Positions 51,027 through 62,564 of a stretch of DNA of 64,000 nt are shown one piece after another; position 1 is the stretch's first letter, and each line of letters begins with the position of its first letter. The position numbers were made by a program, and so were the translations under genes. The notes beneath the pieces were generated by a model that was not told where the DNA came from, did not search any database, and worked only from the letters and a program-made list of their open reading frames with translations. Source of the DNA: CBDCGS01 sp965216915 (GTDB taxonomy: Bacteria > Pseudomonadota > Alphaproteobacteria > UBA828); the NCBI GenBank assembly GCA_965216915.1, contig CBDCGS010000005.1:310001-374000 (forward strand), read 5' to 3'.

Positions 51027-52955
51027 TCAGGTCCGCCCGAACAGGAACCAAGTCGCGATGGCCGCAAGGCCGATCAGCATCGCGAAGGCGTAGTGATAGA
51101 GGTAGCCCGACTGCAGGCGCACGGCGCGCCGCGCGATCGAGAGGGTCGCGCCCGCGAACCCGTCCGGGCCGATGCCGTCGATCAGCGCGTTGTCGCCCTG
51201 CTTCCAGAGCCGGTTGCCGAGATACTTCGCCGGGTTGACGAAGATGAAGTCGTAAAGCTCGTCGAAGTACCACTTGTTGTACGAGAAGAGGTAAAGCGGC
51301 CTGAGCTTGTCGGCGAGCAGGCCCGGCCAGGTCGGCCGCAGCATGTAGAACAGATAGGCCGAGAGAATACCGAGCACGCCGATGATCGCCGGCAGCGCCT
51401 TCACCCAGACATCCACATGGTGGGCATCGTGCAGCGCCGTGTGATGCGGCAGGACCAGGATGGACGAGCCCCAGAAGTTGGAGTCGGTGTCGGTCATCGG
51501 CAGCAGGAGGTAGCCGACGACGATCGCGCCGATCGCGAGCACCACCAGCGGCACCCACATGATCGGCGGCGACTCATGGACGTGCGCCATCACCTTCTCG
51601 TCCGCCCGCGGCTTGCCGTGGAAGGTCAGGATCAGGAGGCGCCATGAGTAGAAGGCGGTGAGGAAGGCGGCGAGCAGGCCGAGGCCGAATGCATAGGTGC
51701 CGAGCCCCGTATGCGCGGCGAACGCGGATTCGAGGATGATGTCCTTCGAGAAGAAGCCCGAGAACGGCGGGAAGCCGGCGAGCGAGAGATTGCCGATCCA
51801 CATCAAGACGTAGGTGAGCGGGATCATCTTCCAGAGGCCGCCCATCTTGCGCATGTCCTGCTCGTCCGACATCGCATGGATCACCGCGCCCGCGCCGAGG
51901 AAGAGCAGCGCCTTGAAGAAGGCGTGGGTGGTCAGGTGGAAGATGCCGGCCGAATAGGCCGAGACCCCGCAGGCGAAGAACATGTAGCCGAGCTGGCTGC
52001 AGGTCGAGTAGGCGATGACGCGCTTGATGTCGTTCTGCGTGATCGCGACGGTGGCCGCGAAGATCGCCGTCGTCGCGCCGAAGAAGGTCACGACCGCGAG
52101 CGCGATCGGCGCATACTCGAAGAGCGGCGAGCAGCGCGCCACCATGAAGACGCCGGCGGTCACCATGGTCGCGGCGTGGATCAGCGCGGAGACCGGTGTC
52201 GGGCCCTCCATCGCATCCGGCAGCCAGGTGTGCAGGAAGAACTGCGCCGATTTCCCCATCGCGCCGACGAAGAGCAGGATGCAGGTGACGGTGAGGAAGT
52301 CGAACGAATGGCCGAGGAAGGTGAGATCGACGTCGACCATGTCGGGCGCCGCCGCGAACACCGCGTCGAACTGCACGGAATCGAACACGAGGAAGATCGC
52401 GACGATGCCGAGCGCGAAGCCGAAGTCGCCGACGCGGTTGACCACGAACGCCTTGATCGCCGCGGCATTGGCGCTCGGCCGCTTGTACCAGAAGCCGATG
52501 AGCAGGTAGCTCGCGAGCCCGACACCCTCCCAGCCGAAGAACAGCTGCACGAAGTTGTCGGCCGTGATCAGCGCCAACATGAAGAAGGTGAAGAGCGAGA
52601 GGTAGGAGAAGAAGCGTGGGTTGTGCGGGTCGTGCGACATGTACCCGATCGAGTACACGTGCACGAGGAACGACACGACGCACACCACGAACATCATCAC
52701 CGCGGTCAGCTCGTCGACCCGGATCGACCAGTCGATGTCGAGCGCGCCGGAGGTGATCCAGTCGAGCACCATGACGGTGCGGGTCTCGCCGAACAGCGCG
52801 ACCTCGTGGAACACGATGATCGAGATGACGGCGGCAGCCCCCATCGCGCCGCAGCTCACGAGCTGCGCATTGCGCGTGCCGAGCCAGCGGCCGAAGAGGC
52901 CGGCAATGACCGCGCCGAAGAGCGGCAGGAAGACGGGTGCGACGTAGATAAACAC
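51027..52955 (-). CDS. nuoL: NADH-quinone oxidoreductase subunit L
   Basis: Distal antiporter-like subunit of complex I with the long lateral helix (642 residues). It shows FFGWEGVGLASYLLIGFWY, GKSAQFFLHTWLPDAMEGPTPVSALIHAATMVTAG, KRVIAYSTCSQLGYMFFACG and AFFKALLFLGAGAVIH. Proton translocation is expected through its central Lys residues. Confidence 0.97.
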   Translation of the reverse strand: MFIYVAPVFLPLFGAVIAGLFGRWLGTRNAQLVSCGAMGAAAVISIIVFHEVALFGETRTVMVLDWITSGALDIDWSIRVDELTAVMMFVVCVVSFLVHVYSIGYMSHDPHNPRFFSYLSLFTFFMLALITADNFVQLFFGWEGVGLASYLLIGFWYKRPSANAAAIKAFVVNRVGDFGFALGIVAIFLVFDSVQFDAVFAAAPDMVDVDLTFLGHSFDFLTVTCILLFVGAMGKSAQFFLHTWLPDAMEGPTPVSALIHAATMVTAGVFMVARCSPLFEYAPIALAVVTFFGATTAIFAATVAITQNDIKRVIAYSTCSQLGYMFFACGVSAYSAGIFHLTTHAFFKALLFLGAGAVIHAMSDEQDMRKMGGLWKMIPLTYVLMWIGNLSLAGFPPFSGFFSKDIILESAFAAHTGLGTYAFGLGLLAAFLTAFYSWRLLILTFHGKPRADEKVMAHVHESPPIMWVPLVVLAIGAIVVGYLLLPMTDTDSNFWGSSILVLPHHTALHDAHHVDVWVKALPAIIGVLGILSAYLFYMLRPTWPGLLADKLRPLYLFSYNKWYFDELYDFIFVNPAKYLGNRLWKQGDNALIDGIGPDGFAGATLSIARRAVRLQSGYLYHYAFAMLIGLAAIATWFLFGRT

Positions 52956-52961
52956 GCCGCG

Positions 52962-53270
52962 CTAGCCCTTCATCACGTTGATGTCCTCGACGGCGATGCT
53001 GCCGCGATTGCGGAAGTAGATGACCAGGATGGCGAGGCCGATCGCCGCCTCGGCGGCTGCGACCGTGAGCACGAGCATGGCGAACACCTGGCCCACCATG
53101 TCGCCCAGGAAGGTCGAGAAGGCGACCAGGTTGATGTTGACCGCCAGCAACATGAGCTCGATCGCCATCAGGATGATGATGACGTTCTTGCGGTTGAGGA
53201 AGATTCCCACCACGCCGAACGTGAACAGGATCGCGGCCACCGTGAGGTAGTGGCTCAGTCCGATTTCCAT
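52962..53270 (-). CDS. nuoK: NADH-quinone oxidoreductase subunit K
   Basis: Three-span membrane subunit of complex I (102 residues). LSHYLTVAAILFTFGVVGIFLNRKN, LMAIELMLLAVNINLV with the conserved membrane Glu, and AAAEAAIGLAILVIYFRNRGSI are typical. It overlaps nuoJ by 16 bases. Confidence 0.97.
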   Translation of the reverse strand: MEIGLSHYLTVAAILFTFGVVGIFLNRKNVIIILMAIELMLLAVNINLVAFSTFLGDMVGQVFAMLVLTVAAAEAAIGLAILVIYFRNRGSIAVEDINVMKG

Positions 53271-53884
53271 GTCCCCTCCTCGCCGGGCTTGATGTCGGTG
53301 AGCCGCACCGCGGCCTTGGGGTCGCGCGCCACCTGATCGGCGATGCGCTGGCGGCGCACGTCGGGGCGCCGGCGATGGGTCAGCACGATGGCGCCGACCA
53401 TCGCGATGAGCAGCACGAAGCCCGCGCCCTGGAACAGATACGCATAGCGCGTGTAGAGGATGTCGCCGAGCGCGCGCGTGTTGGTGACCTCGGTGAGCGA
53501 TGGCGTGGGCGCCGAGACTTGCTGCGGCACCTCGATATCGACCGAGCCGGCCGCGAACACGAGGATGATCTCCGCGAACAGAATGATCCCGACCACCGCG
53601 CCGATCGGCAGATATTGCAGAAAGCCCGCGCGCAGCTCCGCGAAGTTGATGTCGAGCATCATCACGACGAAGAGGAACAGCACGGCGACCGCGCCGACAT
53701 AGACGATCACCAGGATCATCGCGAGGAACTCGGCGCCGAGCAGCACGAAGAGCCCCGCCGAGTTGAAGAACGCGAGGATGAGGAAGAGCACCGAATGCAC
53801 GGGATTGCGCGAGGCGATCACCATCACGCCGGCGCCGACCGTCACCACGGCGAGAACGTAGAATATGATGGCTTGGATGATCAT
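53255..53884 (-). CDS. nuoJ: NADH-quinone oxidoreductase subunit J
   Basis: Five-span membrane subunit of complex I (209 residues). It shows RNPVHSVLFLILAFFNSAGLFVLLGAEFLAMILVIVYVGAVAVLFLFVVMMLD, the conserved TM3 region. The C-terminus is hydrophilic (HRRRPDVRRQRIADQVARDP). Confidence 0.96.
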   Translation of the reverse strand: MIIQAIIFYVLAVVTVGAGVMVIASRNPVHSVLFLILAFFNSAGLFVLLGAEFLAMILVIVYVGAVAVLFLFVVMMLDINFAELRAGFLQYLPIGAVVGIILFAEIILVFAAGSVDIEVPQQVSAPTPSLTEVTNTRALGDILYTRYAYLFQGAGFVLLIAMVGAIVLTHRRRPDVRRQRIADQVARDPKAAVRLTDIKPGEEGTWKSD

Positions 53885-53935
53885 CGCGCGCTCGGGCCGC
53901 CCCGCTCGTCTCGTTCCCGCGCCTGAACCCGGCGC

Positions 53936-54424
53936 CTAGCGATAGGGCGCGTCGGCGGCGATGTTCGCCGCGATCTCACGCTCCCACCGGTCGCCGTTGT
54001 CCAGGAGTTTTTGCTTGTTGTAGAGCAGCTCCTCACGCGTCTCTGCCGCGAACTCGAAATTGGGGCCCTCGACGATCGCATCGACCGGGCAGGCCTCTTG
54101 GCAGAAGCCGCAATAGATGCACTTCACCATGTCGATGTCGTAGCGCGTCGTGCGCCGGCTGCCGTCGTCGCGCGGCTCGGCCTCGATGGTGATCGCCTGC
54201 GCCGGGCAGATCGCCTCGCAGAGCTTGCAGGCGATGCAGCGCTCCTCGCCGCTCGGATAGCGCCGGAGCGCGTGCTCGCCGCGGAAGCGCGGGCTGATCG
54301 GGCTCTTTTCGTAGGGGTAGTTGACCGTCGCCGCGGGCTTGAACATCTGCTTGAACGTCACGCCGAGCCCGACCAATAGCTCGGTCAGCAGCAGCGACCT
54401 GACTGCTTGTTCAATCGCAGGCAT
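53936..54424 (-). CDS. nuoI: NADH-quinone oxidoreductase subunit I
   Basis: Peripheral-arm subunit carrying two [4Fe-4S] clusters (162 residues). The two motifs are CIACKLCEAICPAQAI and CIYCGFCQEACPVDAI, preceded by YPYEKSPISPRFRGEHALRRYPSGEERC. It passes electrons towards NuoB. Confidence 0.97.
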   Translation of the reverse strand: MPAIEQAVRSLLLTELLVGLGVTFKQMFKPAATVNYPYEKSPISPRFRGEHALRRYPSGEERCIACKLCEAICPAQAITIEAEPRDDGSRRTTRYDIDMVKCIYCGFCQEACPVDAIVEGPNFEFAAETREELLYNKQKLLDNGDRWEREIAANIAADAPYR

Positions 54425-54504
54425 CGTAACAGCCCTCTCCTCGGCGCCCGCGCCGGCCTACCACAGGCCGCCGGCAATCGCCAGTTGGTCTTTTCGCCGC
54501 CGGC

Positions 54505-55521
54505 CTACTCGGGCAGCCAGCCGAACAGATGAAGCGCGCCCGCGGTGATCACGACCCAGAAGAGCGATGCCGGCAGGAACACCTTCCAGCCGAGGCGCAT
54601 GAGCTGATCGTAGCGGTAGCGGGGCAGCGTCGCGCGCGTCCAGGTGAAGAAGAAGACGACCACGGCAGTCTTCAGCAGGAACCACACGACACCGGGTATG
54701 GCGGTCAACGGATCGACGTGGAACGGCGGCATCCAGCCCCCGAGGAACAGGATCACGGCGAGCCCGCTCAACAGAACGATGTTGGCGTACTCCCCCATCA
54801 TGAAGAGGAGCCACGTCATGGAGGAATATTCGACCTGATAGCCCGCCACCAGCTCGCCTTCCGCCTCGGGCAGGTCGAAGGGCGTGCGGTTGGTCTCGGC
54901 CAGCGCGGAGACGAAGTAGATGATGAACATCGGCGCGAGCGGAATGAAGAACCAGAGGTCGCGCTGCGCCTCGACGATGTCGTTGAGGTTGAGCGAGCCG
55001 ACACAGAGCAGCACCGTCACCAGCACGAAGCCGATCGAGACCTCGTAGGAGACCATCTGCGCCGCCGAGCGCAGCGCGCCGAGGAAGGCGTATTTCGAGT
55101 TGCTCGCCCAGCCCGCGATGATGATGCCGTAGACCCCGAGCGAGGAGATCGCGAAGAGATAAAGGATGCCGACATTGAGGTCGGCGAGCACCAGATGCTG
55201 ATCAAACGGGATTACCGCCCAGCCGATCAGGCCGAGGCTGAAGGTTATCATCGGCGCGAGCAGGAACAGCACGCGGTTCGCGCCGGCCGGCACGATGGTC
55301 TCCTTGAAGAGACACTTGATGCCGTCGGCAATCGGTTGGAAGAGGCCGAACGGTCCGACCACGTTGGGCCCCTTGCGCAGCTGGATCGCGCCCCACACCT
55401 TGCGCTCCGCGTAGGTCACGAAGGCGAGCACCAGCAGCAGCGGCACGACGATCGCGAGGATGTACCCGATGGTGAGAAACAGCGGGTAGAAGTATGCGCT
55501 CCAGACGCCTGCCTCAGCCAT
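54505..55521 (-). CDS. nuoH: NADH-quinone oxidoreductase subunit H
   Basis: Eight-span subunit lining the quinone chamber (338 residues). It shows ERKVWGAIQLRKGPNVVGPFGLFQPIADGIKCLFKE, GWASNSKYAFLGALRSAAQMVSYEVSIG, and SALAETNRTPFDLPEAEGELVAGYQVEYSS, all near-invariant. The ATG at 55521 overlaps the nuoG stop by 8 bases; a much longer open frame upstream is nuoG read out of frame. Confidence 0.97.
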   Translation of the reverse strand: MAEAGVWSAYFYPLFLTIGYILAIVVPLLLVLAFVTYAERKVWGAIQLRKGPNVVGPFGLFQPIADGIKCLFKETIVPAGANRVLFLLAPMITFSLGLIGWAVIPFDQHLVLADLNVGILYLFAISSLGVYGIIIAGWASNSKYAFLGALRSAAQMVSYEVSIGFVLVTVLLCVGSLNLNDIVEAQRDLWFFIPLAPMFIIYFVSALAETNRTPFDLPEAEGELVAGYQVEYSSMTWLLFMMGEYANIVLLSGLAVILFLGGWMPPFHVDPLTAIPGVVWFLLKTAVVVFFFTWTRATLPRYRYDQLMRLGWKVFLPASLFWVVITAGALHLFGWLPE

Positions 55522-57574
55522 CGGTCCCGGTCTTCGTTGCTTGGTCGACGAAGGTCGCGCTGCAGGTCGCCATGGTGTCGGAGGCCCGCGTGATCGGGTC
55601 GGTTCGGTAGAAGTCGTGCACGGGGCTCTCGAACGGCGCGTCGTCCATCGCCCCCTCGGTCCCGAAGGGCTCGAAGGGCGCCTTCTCAATCGCGTTGAGC
55701 CCTCCCAGCACCGGCGCGCGCTCGACCATCGCCGCACGCAGCGCGTCGAGCGTGTCATAGGGCAAGGGTTGGCCGAGTCGCGCCGAGAGCGCGCGAAGAA
55801 TGCGCCAATCCTCGCGCGCCTCGCCGAGCGGCGCCATCGCCGGATAGGCCCGCTGCGGACGGCCCTCCAGGTTGACATAGGTGCCGTGCTTCTCGGTGTA
55901 GGCCGCGCCCGGCAAGATGACATCGGCGATCCGCGCGCCGGCATCGCCGTGATGGCCCTGGTAGACGACGAAGCAGCCGCTCGGGCGCTCGAGCGCACTC
56001 CCGTCGGCGCCGAGGAGGTAGAGGAAGCGCAGGGCGCCGCTCGCCGCACCCTCGACGATCCCGGCCGTGTCGCGCCCGCCCTCTCCCGGCACGAAGCCGA
56101 GATCGAGCGCACCGACCCGGCTCGCCGCCCGCTGCAGCACGTTGAAGCCGTTCCAGCCGTCGCGCACCATGCCGCGGGCCTCGGCGAGCGAACGCACCGC
56201 GGCCAGCACGGCCGGGCCGTCGGCCCGCGCGAGCGCGCCGGTCCCGACGATCACCATCGCGCGCTCCGCCTGATCGAGCACGTCGGCGAACGCATGCTCG
56301 CCGGCCGCGAGCGACCTTAGGCTCTGCGCGCCCGCGCCGATGAAGTGGACCGGATAGGTGAGCGGCACATGCGGGCCGACCACGCCGACATTGAGGCCGC
56401 CCTGGCGCCAGCGCTTGCGGATGCGCGCGTTGACCAGCGGCGCCTCCCAGCGCGGGTTGGTGCCGACGAGGAGGATCGCGTCCGCCTCCTCGATGCCGGC
56501 GATCGTGCTGTTGAAGAGGTAGGACGCGCGCACGGCGGGATCGCACGTAGCGCCGTCCTGCCGACAATCGAGATGCGGCGAGCCGAGAGCCCGCATCAAA
56601 TCCCCGAGCGCAGCCACCGACTCACAGTCGACGAGATCGCCGACGAGTGCCGCCATCTGATCGCCCGACAGGCCGGAGGCGGCCGCGGCGATCGCGTCGA
56701 AGGCCTCGTCCCAGCTCGCTTCCGTAAGCGTGCCGTCCTTCCGCACATAGGGGCGATCGAGACGGCGCTTGCGCAGTCCGTCATAGGCGAAGCGCGACTT
56801 GTCCGAGATCCACTCCTCGTTCACGTCCTCGTGGAGGCGCGGCACGATGCGCAGCACCTCGGTGCCACGCGCATCGACCCGGATGTTGGAGCCGACGGCG
56901 TCGAGCACGTCGATGGTCTCGGTCTTGCGCAGCTCCCACGGCCGCGCGACGAAGGCGTAGGGCTTGGAGGTCAGCGCGCCGACCGGGCAGAGATCGATCA
57001 TGTTGCCGCTGAGCTCGGAGGTCACCGCCTGCTCGACATAGGTGCCGATCTCCATGTGCTCGCCGCGGAACACGGCGCCGAACTCCTCGACGCCCGCGAT
57101 CTCCTCGCCGAAGCGGATGCAGCGCGTGCAGTGGATGCAGCGGGTCATGATCGTCTCGATCAGAGGGCCGACATCCTTGTCCTTGACCGCGCGCTTGCCC
57201 TCGCCGAAGCGGCTGAAATGGCGACCATAAGCCATCGCCTGATCTTGCAGATCGCACTCGCCGCCCTGGTCGCAGATGGGGCAATCGAGCGGGTGGTTGA
57301 TCAACAAGAACTCCATCACGCCTTCGCGCGCCTTCTTGACGCTCGGCGTGTTGGTGTGGATCACCATGCCATCGCCGGCCGGCATCGCGCAGGAGGCGAT
57401 GGGTTTCGGCGCTTTCTCGAGCTCAACCAGGCACATGCGGCAATTGCCCGCGATCGAGAGCCGGTCGTGGTAGCAGAAATGCGGCACCTCGCGACCGGCC
57501 TGGATGCAGGCCTGCATCACCGTCGAGCCGGGCTCGACCGTGACCTCGGTGCCGTCGATGGTGAGCGTTGGCAT
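55514..57574 (-). CDS. nuoG: NADH-quinone oxidoreductase subunit G
   Basis: Largest peripheral subunit (686 residues). The N-terminal [2Fe-2S] motif (HFCYHDRLSIAGNCRMCLVELEK), the His/Cys-ligated cluster (HPLDCPICDQGGECDLQDQAM) and [4Fe-4S] cysteines (TRCIHCTRCIRFGEE; MIDLCPVGALTSKPY) are all present. The C-terminal molybdopterin-oxidoreductase-like domain is reduced, as usual for NuoG, and binds no cofactor. Confidence 0.97.
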   Translation of the reverse strand: MPTLTIDGTEVTVEPGSTVMQACIQAGREVPHFCYHDRLSIAGNCRMCLVELEKAPKPIASCAMPAGDGMVIHTNTPSVKKAREGVMEFLLINHPLDCPICDQGGECDLQDQAMAYGRHFSRFGEGKRAVKDKDVGPLIETIMTRCIHCTRCIRFGEEIAGVEEFGAVFRGEHMEIGTYVEQAVTSELSGNMIDLCPVGALTSKPYAFVARPWELRKTETIDVLDAVGSNIRVDARGTEVLRIVPRLHEDVNEEWISDKSRFAYDGLRKRRLDRPYVRKDGTLTEASWDEAFDAIAAAASGLSGDQMAALVGDLVDCESVAALGDLMRALGSPHLDCRQDGATCDPAVRASYLFNSTIAGIEEADAILLVGTNPRWEAPLVNARIRKRWRQGGLNVGVVGPHVPLTYPVHFIGAGAQSLRSLAAGEHAFADVLDQAERAMVIVGTGALARADGPAVLAAVRSLAEARGMVRDGWNGFNVLQRAASRVGALDLGFVPGEGGRDTAGIVEGAASGALRFLYLLGADGSALERPSGCFVVYQGHHGDAGARIADVILPGAAYTEKHGTYVNLEGRPQRAYPAMAPLGEAREDWRILRALSARLGQPLPYDTLDALRAAMVERAPVLGGLNAIEKAPFEPFGTEGAMDDAPFESPVHDFYRTDPITRASDTMATCSATFVDQATKTGTDG

Positions 57575-57587
57575 CGCGCCGCCCCGC

Positions 57588-58883
<1,296 letters not shown>

Positions 58884-58885
58884 GC

Positions 58886-59475
<590 letters not shown>

Positions 59476-59479
<4 letters not shown>

Positions 59480-60654
59480 CGGTCGATCTCTCCGAAGACG
59501 ATGTCCATGCTCGCGAGGTTGGCCACGGTGTCGGCCAGCATGTGGCCGCGGCTCATATAGTCCAGCACCTGCAAATGCGCAAAGCCCGGCGCGCGAATCT
59601 TGCAGCGATAGGGCTTGTTGGAGCCATCCGAGACCAGATAGACGCCGAACTCGCCCTTCGGCGCCTCGACCGCGCGGTACACCTCGCCGGCCGGCACGTG
59701 GTAGCCCTCGGTATAGAGCTTGAAGTGGTGGATGAGCGCCTCCATCGAGCGCTTCATCTCGCCCCGGCTCGGCGGCATGATTTTGTTGTCCTGCACGCGC
59801 ACCGGGCCGCCCGGCATCTGCGCGATGCACTGCTCGATGATCTTCACGCACTGGCGCATCTCTTCCATGCGCACGAGATAGCGCTCGTAGCAGTCGCCCG
59901 TCGAGCCGACCGGGATCTGGAAGTCGAGCGCGTCATAGACCTCGTAGGGCTGGTTGCGCCGCAGATCCCACGACACGCCGGAGCCCCTGAGGGCCGGGCC
60001 CGTGAGACCCCAGTCGAAAGCCTCCTCGGCGCTCATCACGCCGATGTCGACGGTGCGCTGCTTGAAGATGCGGTTGCCCGTCAGCACCTGCTCGACATCG
60101 TCCAGGACCTTGGGGAACTTGGCGTTCCATTCGCCGATGTCGGCGAGCAGCTTGTCGTCGATGTCGTAGGCGACGCCGCCGGGGCGGACATAGGCCGCAT
60201 GGAGCCGCGCCCCGCAGGCGCGTTCGTAGAACTCCATGGTGCGCTCGCGCTCCTCGAAGCCCCAGAAGAACGGCGTCATCGCGCCGACGTCGAGCGCCAT
60301 GGTGCAGATGTTCATCAGATGGTTCGCAATGCGCGAAATCTCGCTGTAGAGCACGCGGATATATTTCGCGCGCTCCGGAATCTCGATCTCGAGCAGCGCC
60401 TCGACCGCGAGCGCGTAGGCGTGCTCCTGATTCATCGGTGCGACATAGTCGAGCCGGTCGAAATAGGGCACGGCCTGCAGATAGGTCTTGTGCTCGATCA
60501 GCTTCTCGGTGCCGCGATGCAGCAGACCGACATGGGGGTCGGCGCGCTCGATCACCTCGCCATCCATCTCGAGCACCAGCCGCAGCACGCCGTGCGCCGC
60601 CGGATGCTGCGGGCCGAAATTCACGGTCATGTTGCGGATCTGGCGCTCGCTCAT
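59476..60654 (-). CDS. nuoD: NADH-quinone oxidoreductase subunit D
   Basis: Quinone-site subunit related to hydrogenase large subunits (392 residues). It shows MTVNFGPQHPAAHGVLRLVLEMDGE, GLLHRGTEKLIEHKTYLQAVPYFDRLDYV, and the C-terminal DIVFGEIDR. Separate from nuoC, as usual in alphaproteobacteria. ATGA overlap with nuoC. Confidence 0.97.
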
Positions 60655-61325
60655 GCCTTGTCTCCGTCACCATCACCGTTGCCATCACCGTCGCCGGCGC
60701 CTTCGGCCGCCGGGGCAGCTTGGGGCTCGGCCTTCTCGTCGCCCGGCAGGAGATACTGCGCGCCCTCCCACGGGCTCATGAAATCGAAGCGCCGAAACTC
60801 CTGCGTGAGCTTGACCGGCTCGTAGACGATGCGTTTCTGCTCGTTGTCGTAGCGCAGCTCGACATAGCCGGTGAGCGGGAAATCCTTGCGCAGCGGATGG
60901 CCGTCGAAGCCGTAGTCGGTCAGGATGCGGCGGAGATCCGGGTGATCCGAGAAATAGATGCCGTAGAGGTCCCAGGTCTCGCGCTCCCACCAGCCGGCCG
61001 CGCTGAACACACCCGTGACCGAGGGCACCGCATCATCCTCGTTGGTGCCGACCTTGACCCGGATCCGCCGGTTCTTGCTCAGGCTAAGCAGGTGGTAAAC
61101 GACGTCGAATCGCGGATCACGCTCCGGATAGTCGACGCCGCAGACATCGATCAGCTGCTCGAAATGGCAAGTGCCGTCGTCGCGCAGGAAGCGAAGCACC
61201 CGGTCGATGCCGACGGCGCGTGCCTCAACCGTGAGCTCGCCATGCACGACGCTGTAGCCGAACACGTAATCCTCCATGCTCAGCTTGATGTGCTCGCCGA
61301 GTTCCCTGAGGCCCGCCTCGTCCAT
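60651..61325 (-). CDS. nuoC: NADH-quinone oxidoreductase subunit C with Gly/Asp tail
   Basis: Peripheral 30-kDa subunit (224 residues). It has DVCGVDYPERDPRFDVVYHLLSLSKNRRIRVKV, ETWDLYGIYFSDHPDLRRILTDYGFDGHPLRKDFPLTGYVELRYD and PVKLTQEFRRFDFMSPWEG. The final 25 or so residues are an Ala- then Gly/Asp-rich tail (AGDGDGNGDGDGDKA) encoded by a degenerate hexanucleotide repeat at about 60660-60700. Confidence 0.96.
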   Translation of the reverse strand: MDEAGLRELGEHIKLSMEDYVFGYSVVHGELTVEARAVGIDRVLRFLRDDGTCHFEQLIDVCGVDYPERDPRFDVVYHLLSLSKNRRIRVKVGTNEDDAVPSVTGVFSAAGWWERETWDLYGIYFSDHPDLRRILTDYGFDGHPLRKDFPLTGYVELRYDNEQKRIVYEPVKLTQEFRRFDFMSPWEGAQYLLPGDEKAEPQAAPAAEGAGDGDGNGDGDGDKA

Positions 61326-61343
61326 GATCAGGTCTCCGCGCGC

Positions 61344-61898
61344 CTAGCGCGCGATCGTTCCCGTGCGCTTGATCTTGCGCTGGAGCTGCATGATGCCGTA
61401 GAGCAGCGCCTCCGCCGAAGGCGGGCAGCCGGGCACATAGACGTCGACCGGCACCACCCGATCGCAGCCGCGCACCACGGAATAGGAGTAGTGGTAATAG
61501 CCGCCGCCGTTGGCGCAGCTCCCCATCGAGATGACATAGCGGGGCTCGGGCATCTGGTCGTACACGCGGCGGAACGCGGGTGCCATCTTGTTGCAGAGCG
61601 TGCCCGCGACGATGATCACGTCCGACTGGCGCGGGCTCGCGCGCGGCACCATGCCGAGCCGGTCGATATCATAGCGCGCCGCGATCATCTGCATGAATTC
61701 GACCGCGCAGCAGGCGAGACCGAAGGTCATCGGCCAGAGCGAGCCGGTGCGTGCCCAATTGACCAGGCGCTCGAGCTCGGCGACGACGAAGCCCTTGTCG
61801 CTCAGCTCCTCATTGACGAGCTTCAACGCTTGCTCCTGCTCCGCGCCAGGCGCGAGCGGCTTGGCCGGAAAGGCGGTGGTCTCGGTGCCTACTCCCAT
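61344..61898 (-). CDS. nuoB: NADH-quinone oxidoreductase subunit B
   Basis: Carries the terminal [4Fe-4S] cluster N2 that reduces quinone (184 residues). Ligands are the adjacent Cys pair in FGLACCAVEFM, a Cys in MGSCANGGGYYHYSYSVVRG and one in VYVPGCPPSAEALLYGI. I use the ATG at 61898 with GGAAGAAGGG upstream, overlapping nuoA by 10 bases; the ATG at 61919 has no visible ribosome binding site. Confidence 0.96.
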   Translation of the reverse strand: MGVGTETTAFPAKPLAPGAEQEQALKLVNEELSDKGFVVAELERLVNWARTGSLWPMTFGLACCAVEFMQMIAARYDIDRLGMVPRASPRQSDVIIVAGTLCNKMAPAFRRVYDQMPEPRYVISMGSCANGGGYYHYSYSVVRGCDRVVPVDVYVPGCPPSAEALLYGIMQLQRKIKRTGTIAR

Positions 61899-62263
61899 TC
61901 CAACGCGCCCTTCTTCCATTCATAGACGAAGCCGATGGTGAGGAGCCCGAGGAACACCAACATCGACCAGAAACCGTAAAGCCCGATGCCGCTGAACGAG
62001 ACCGCCCAGGGGAAGAGGAAGGCCACCTCGAGATCGAAGATGATGAAAAGGATTGCGACCAGATAGAAGCGCACGTCGAAGCGCCCCCGCGCGTCCTCGA
62101 ACGCGTCAAACCCGCACTCATAGGCCGACACCTTCTCGGCATCGGGGCGCTGCGGCGCGACGACATAGGAGCCGACGATCGCCGCGATCGACATCGCGAC
62201 CGCAAGGCCGAGAAAGATGACGATGGGAAGATATTCGGACAGGAGGGAGTCGGGGGCGATCAT
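61889..62263 (-). CDS. nuoA: NADH-quinone oxidoreductase subunit A
   Basis: First gene of the nuo operon; three-span membrane subunit (124 residues). It has YLPIVIFLGLAVAMSIAAIVGSYV, the conserved loop KVSAYECGFDAFEDARGRFDVRFYLVAILFIIFDLEVAFLFPWAV, and a short C-terminus. The nuo promoter must lie between this gene and tRNA-Asp. Confidence 0.97.
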   Translation of the reverse strand: MIAPDSLLSEYLPIVIFLGLAVAMSIAAIVGSYVVAPQRPDAEKVSAYECGFDAFEDARGRFDVRFYLVAILFIIFDLEVAFLFPWAVSFSGIGLYGFWSMLVFLGLLTIGFVYEWKKGALEWE

Positions 62264-62386
62264 GGTCTTATCGAGCTTCTCCCGGCTTCATCTGGTGGGC
62301 TCGCTCCCCGGGTCTCATGCCAATTATCACGCAAGCAACTTGGTCCGGCGGCTCCAGGCTCTTCGGCAACGCGGCGCGACAGGGCT

Positions 62387-62464
<78 letters not shown>

Positions 62465-62564
62465 AACGCCGTCGCCGTGCAGCCGGAACTACCGGAGCGC
62501 CTTGATGTAGAACAGAGACCCTGCCGGGTCAAGGCGCTTGCCAAGGCCTGGAGCGGGCAGGACG

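Noticed and set aside
55522..56112. N-terminal extension of nuoH by about 197 codons
   Set aside because: The extension is nuoG sequence read in another frame; NuoH begins at the ATG at 55521 with normal length.
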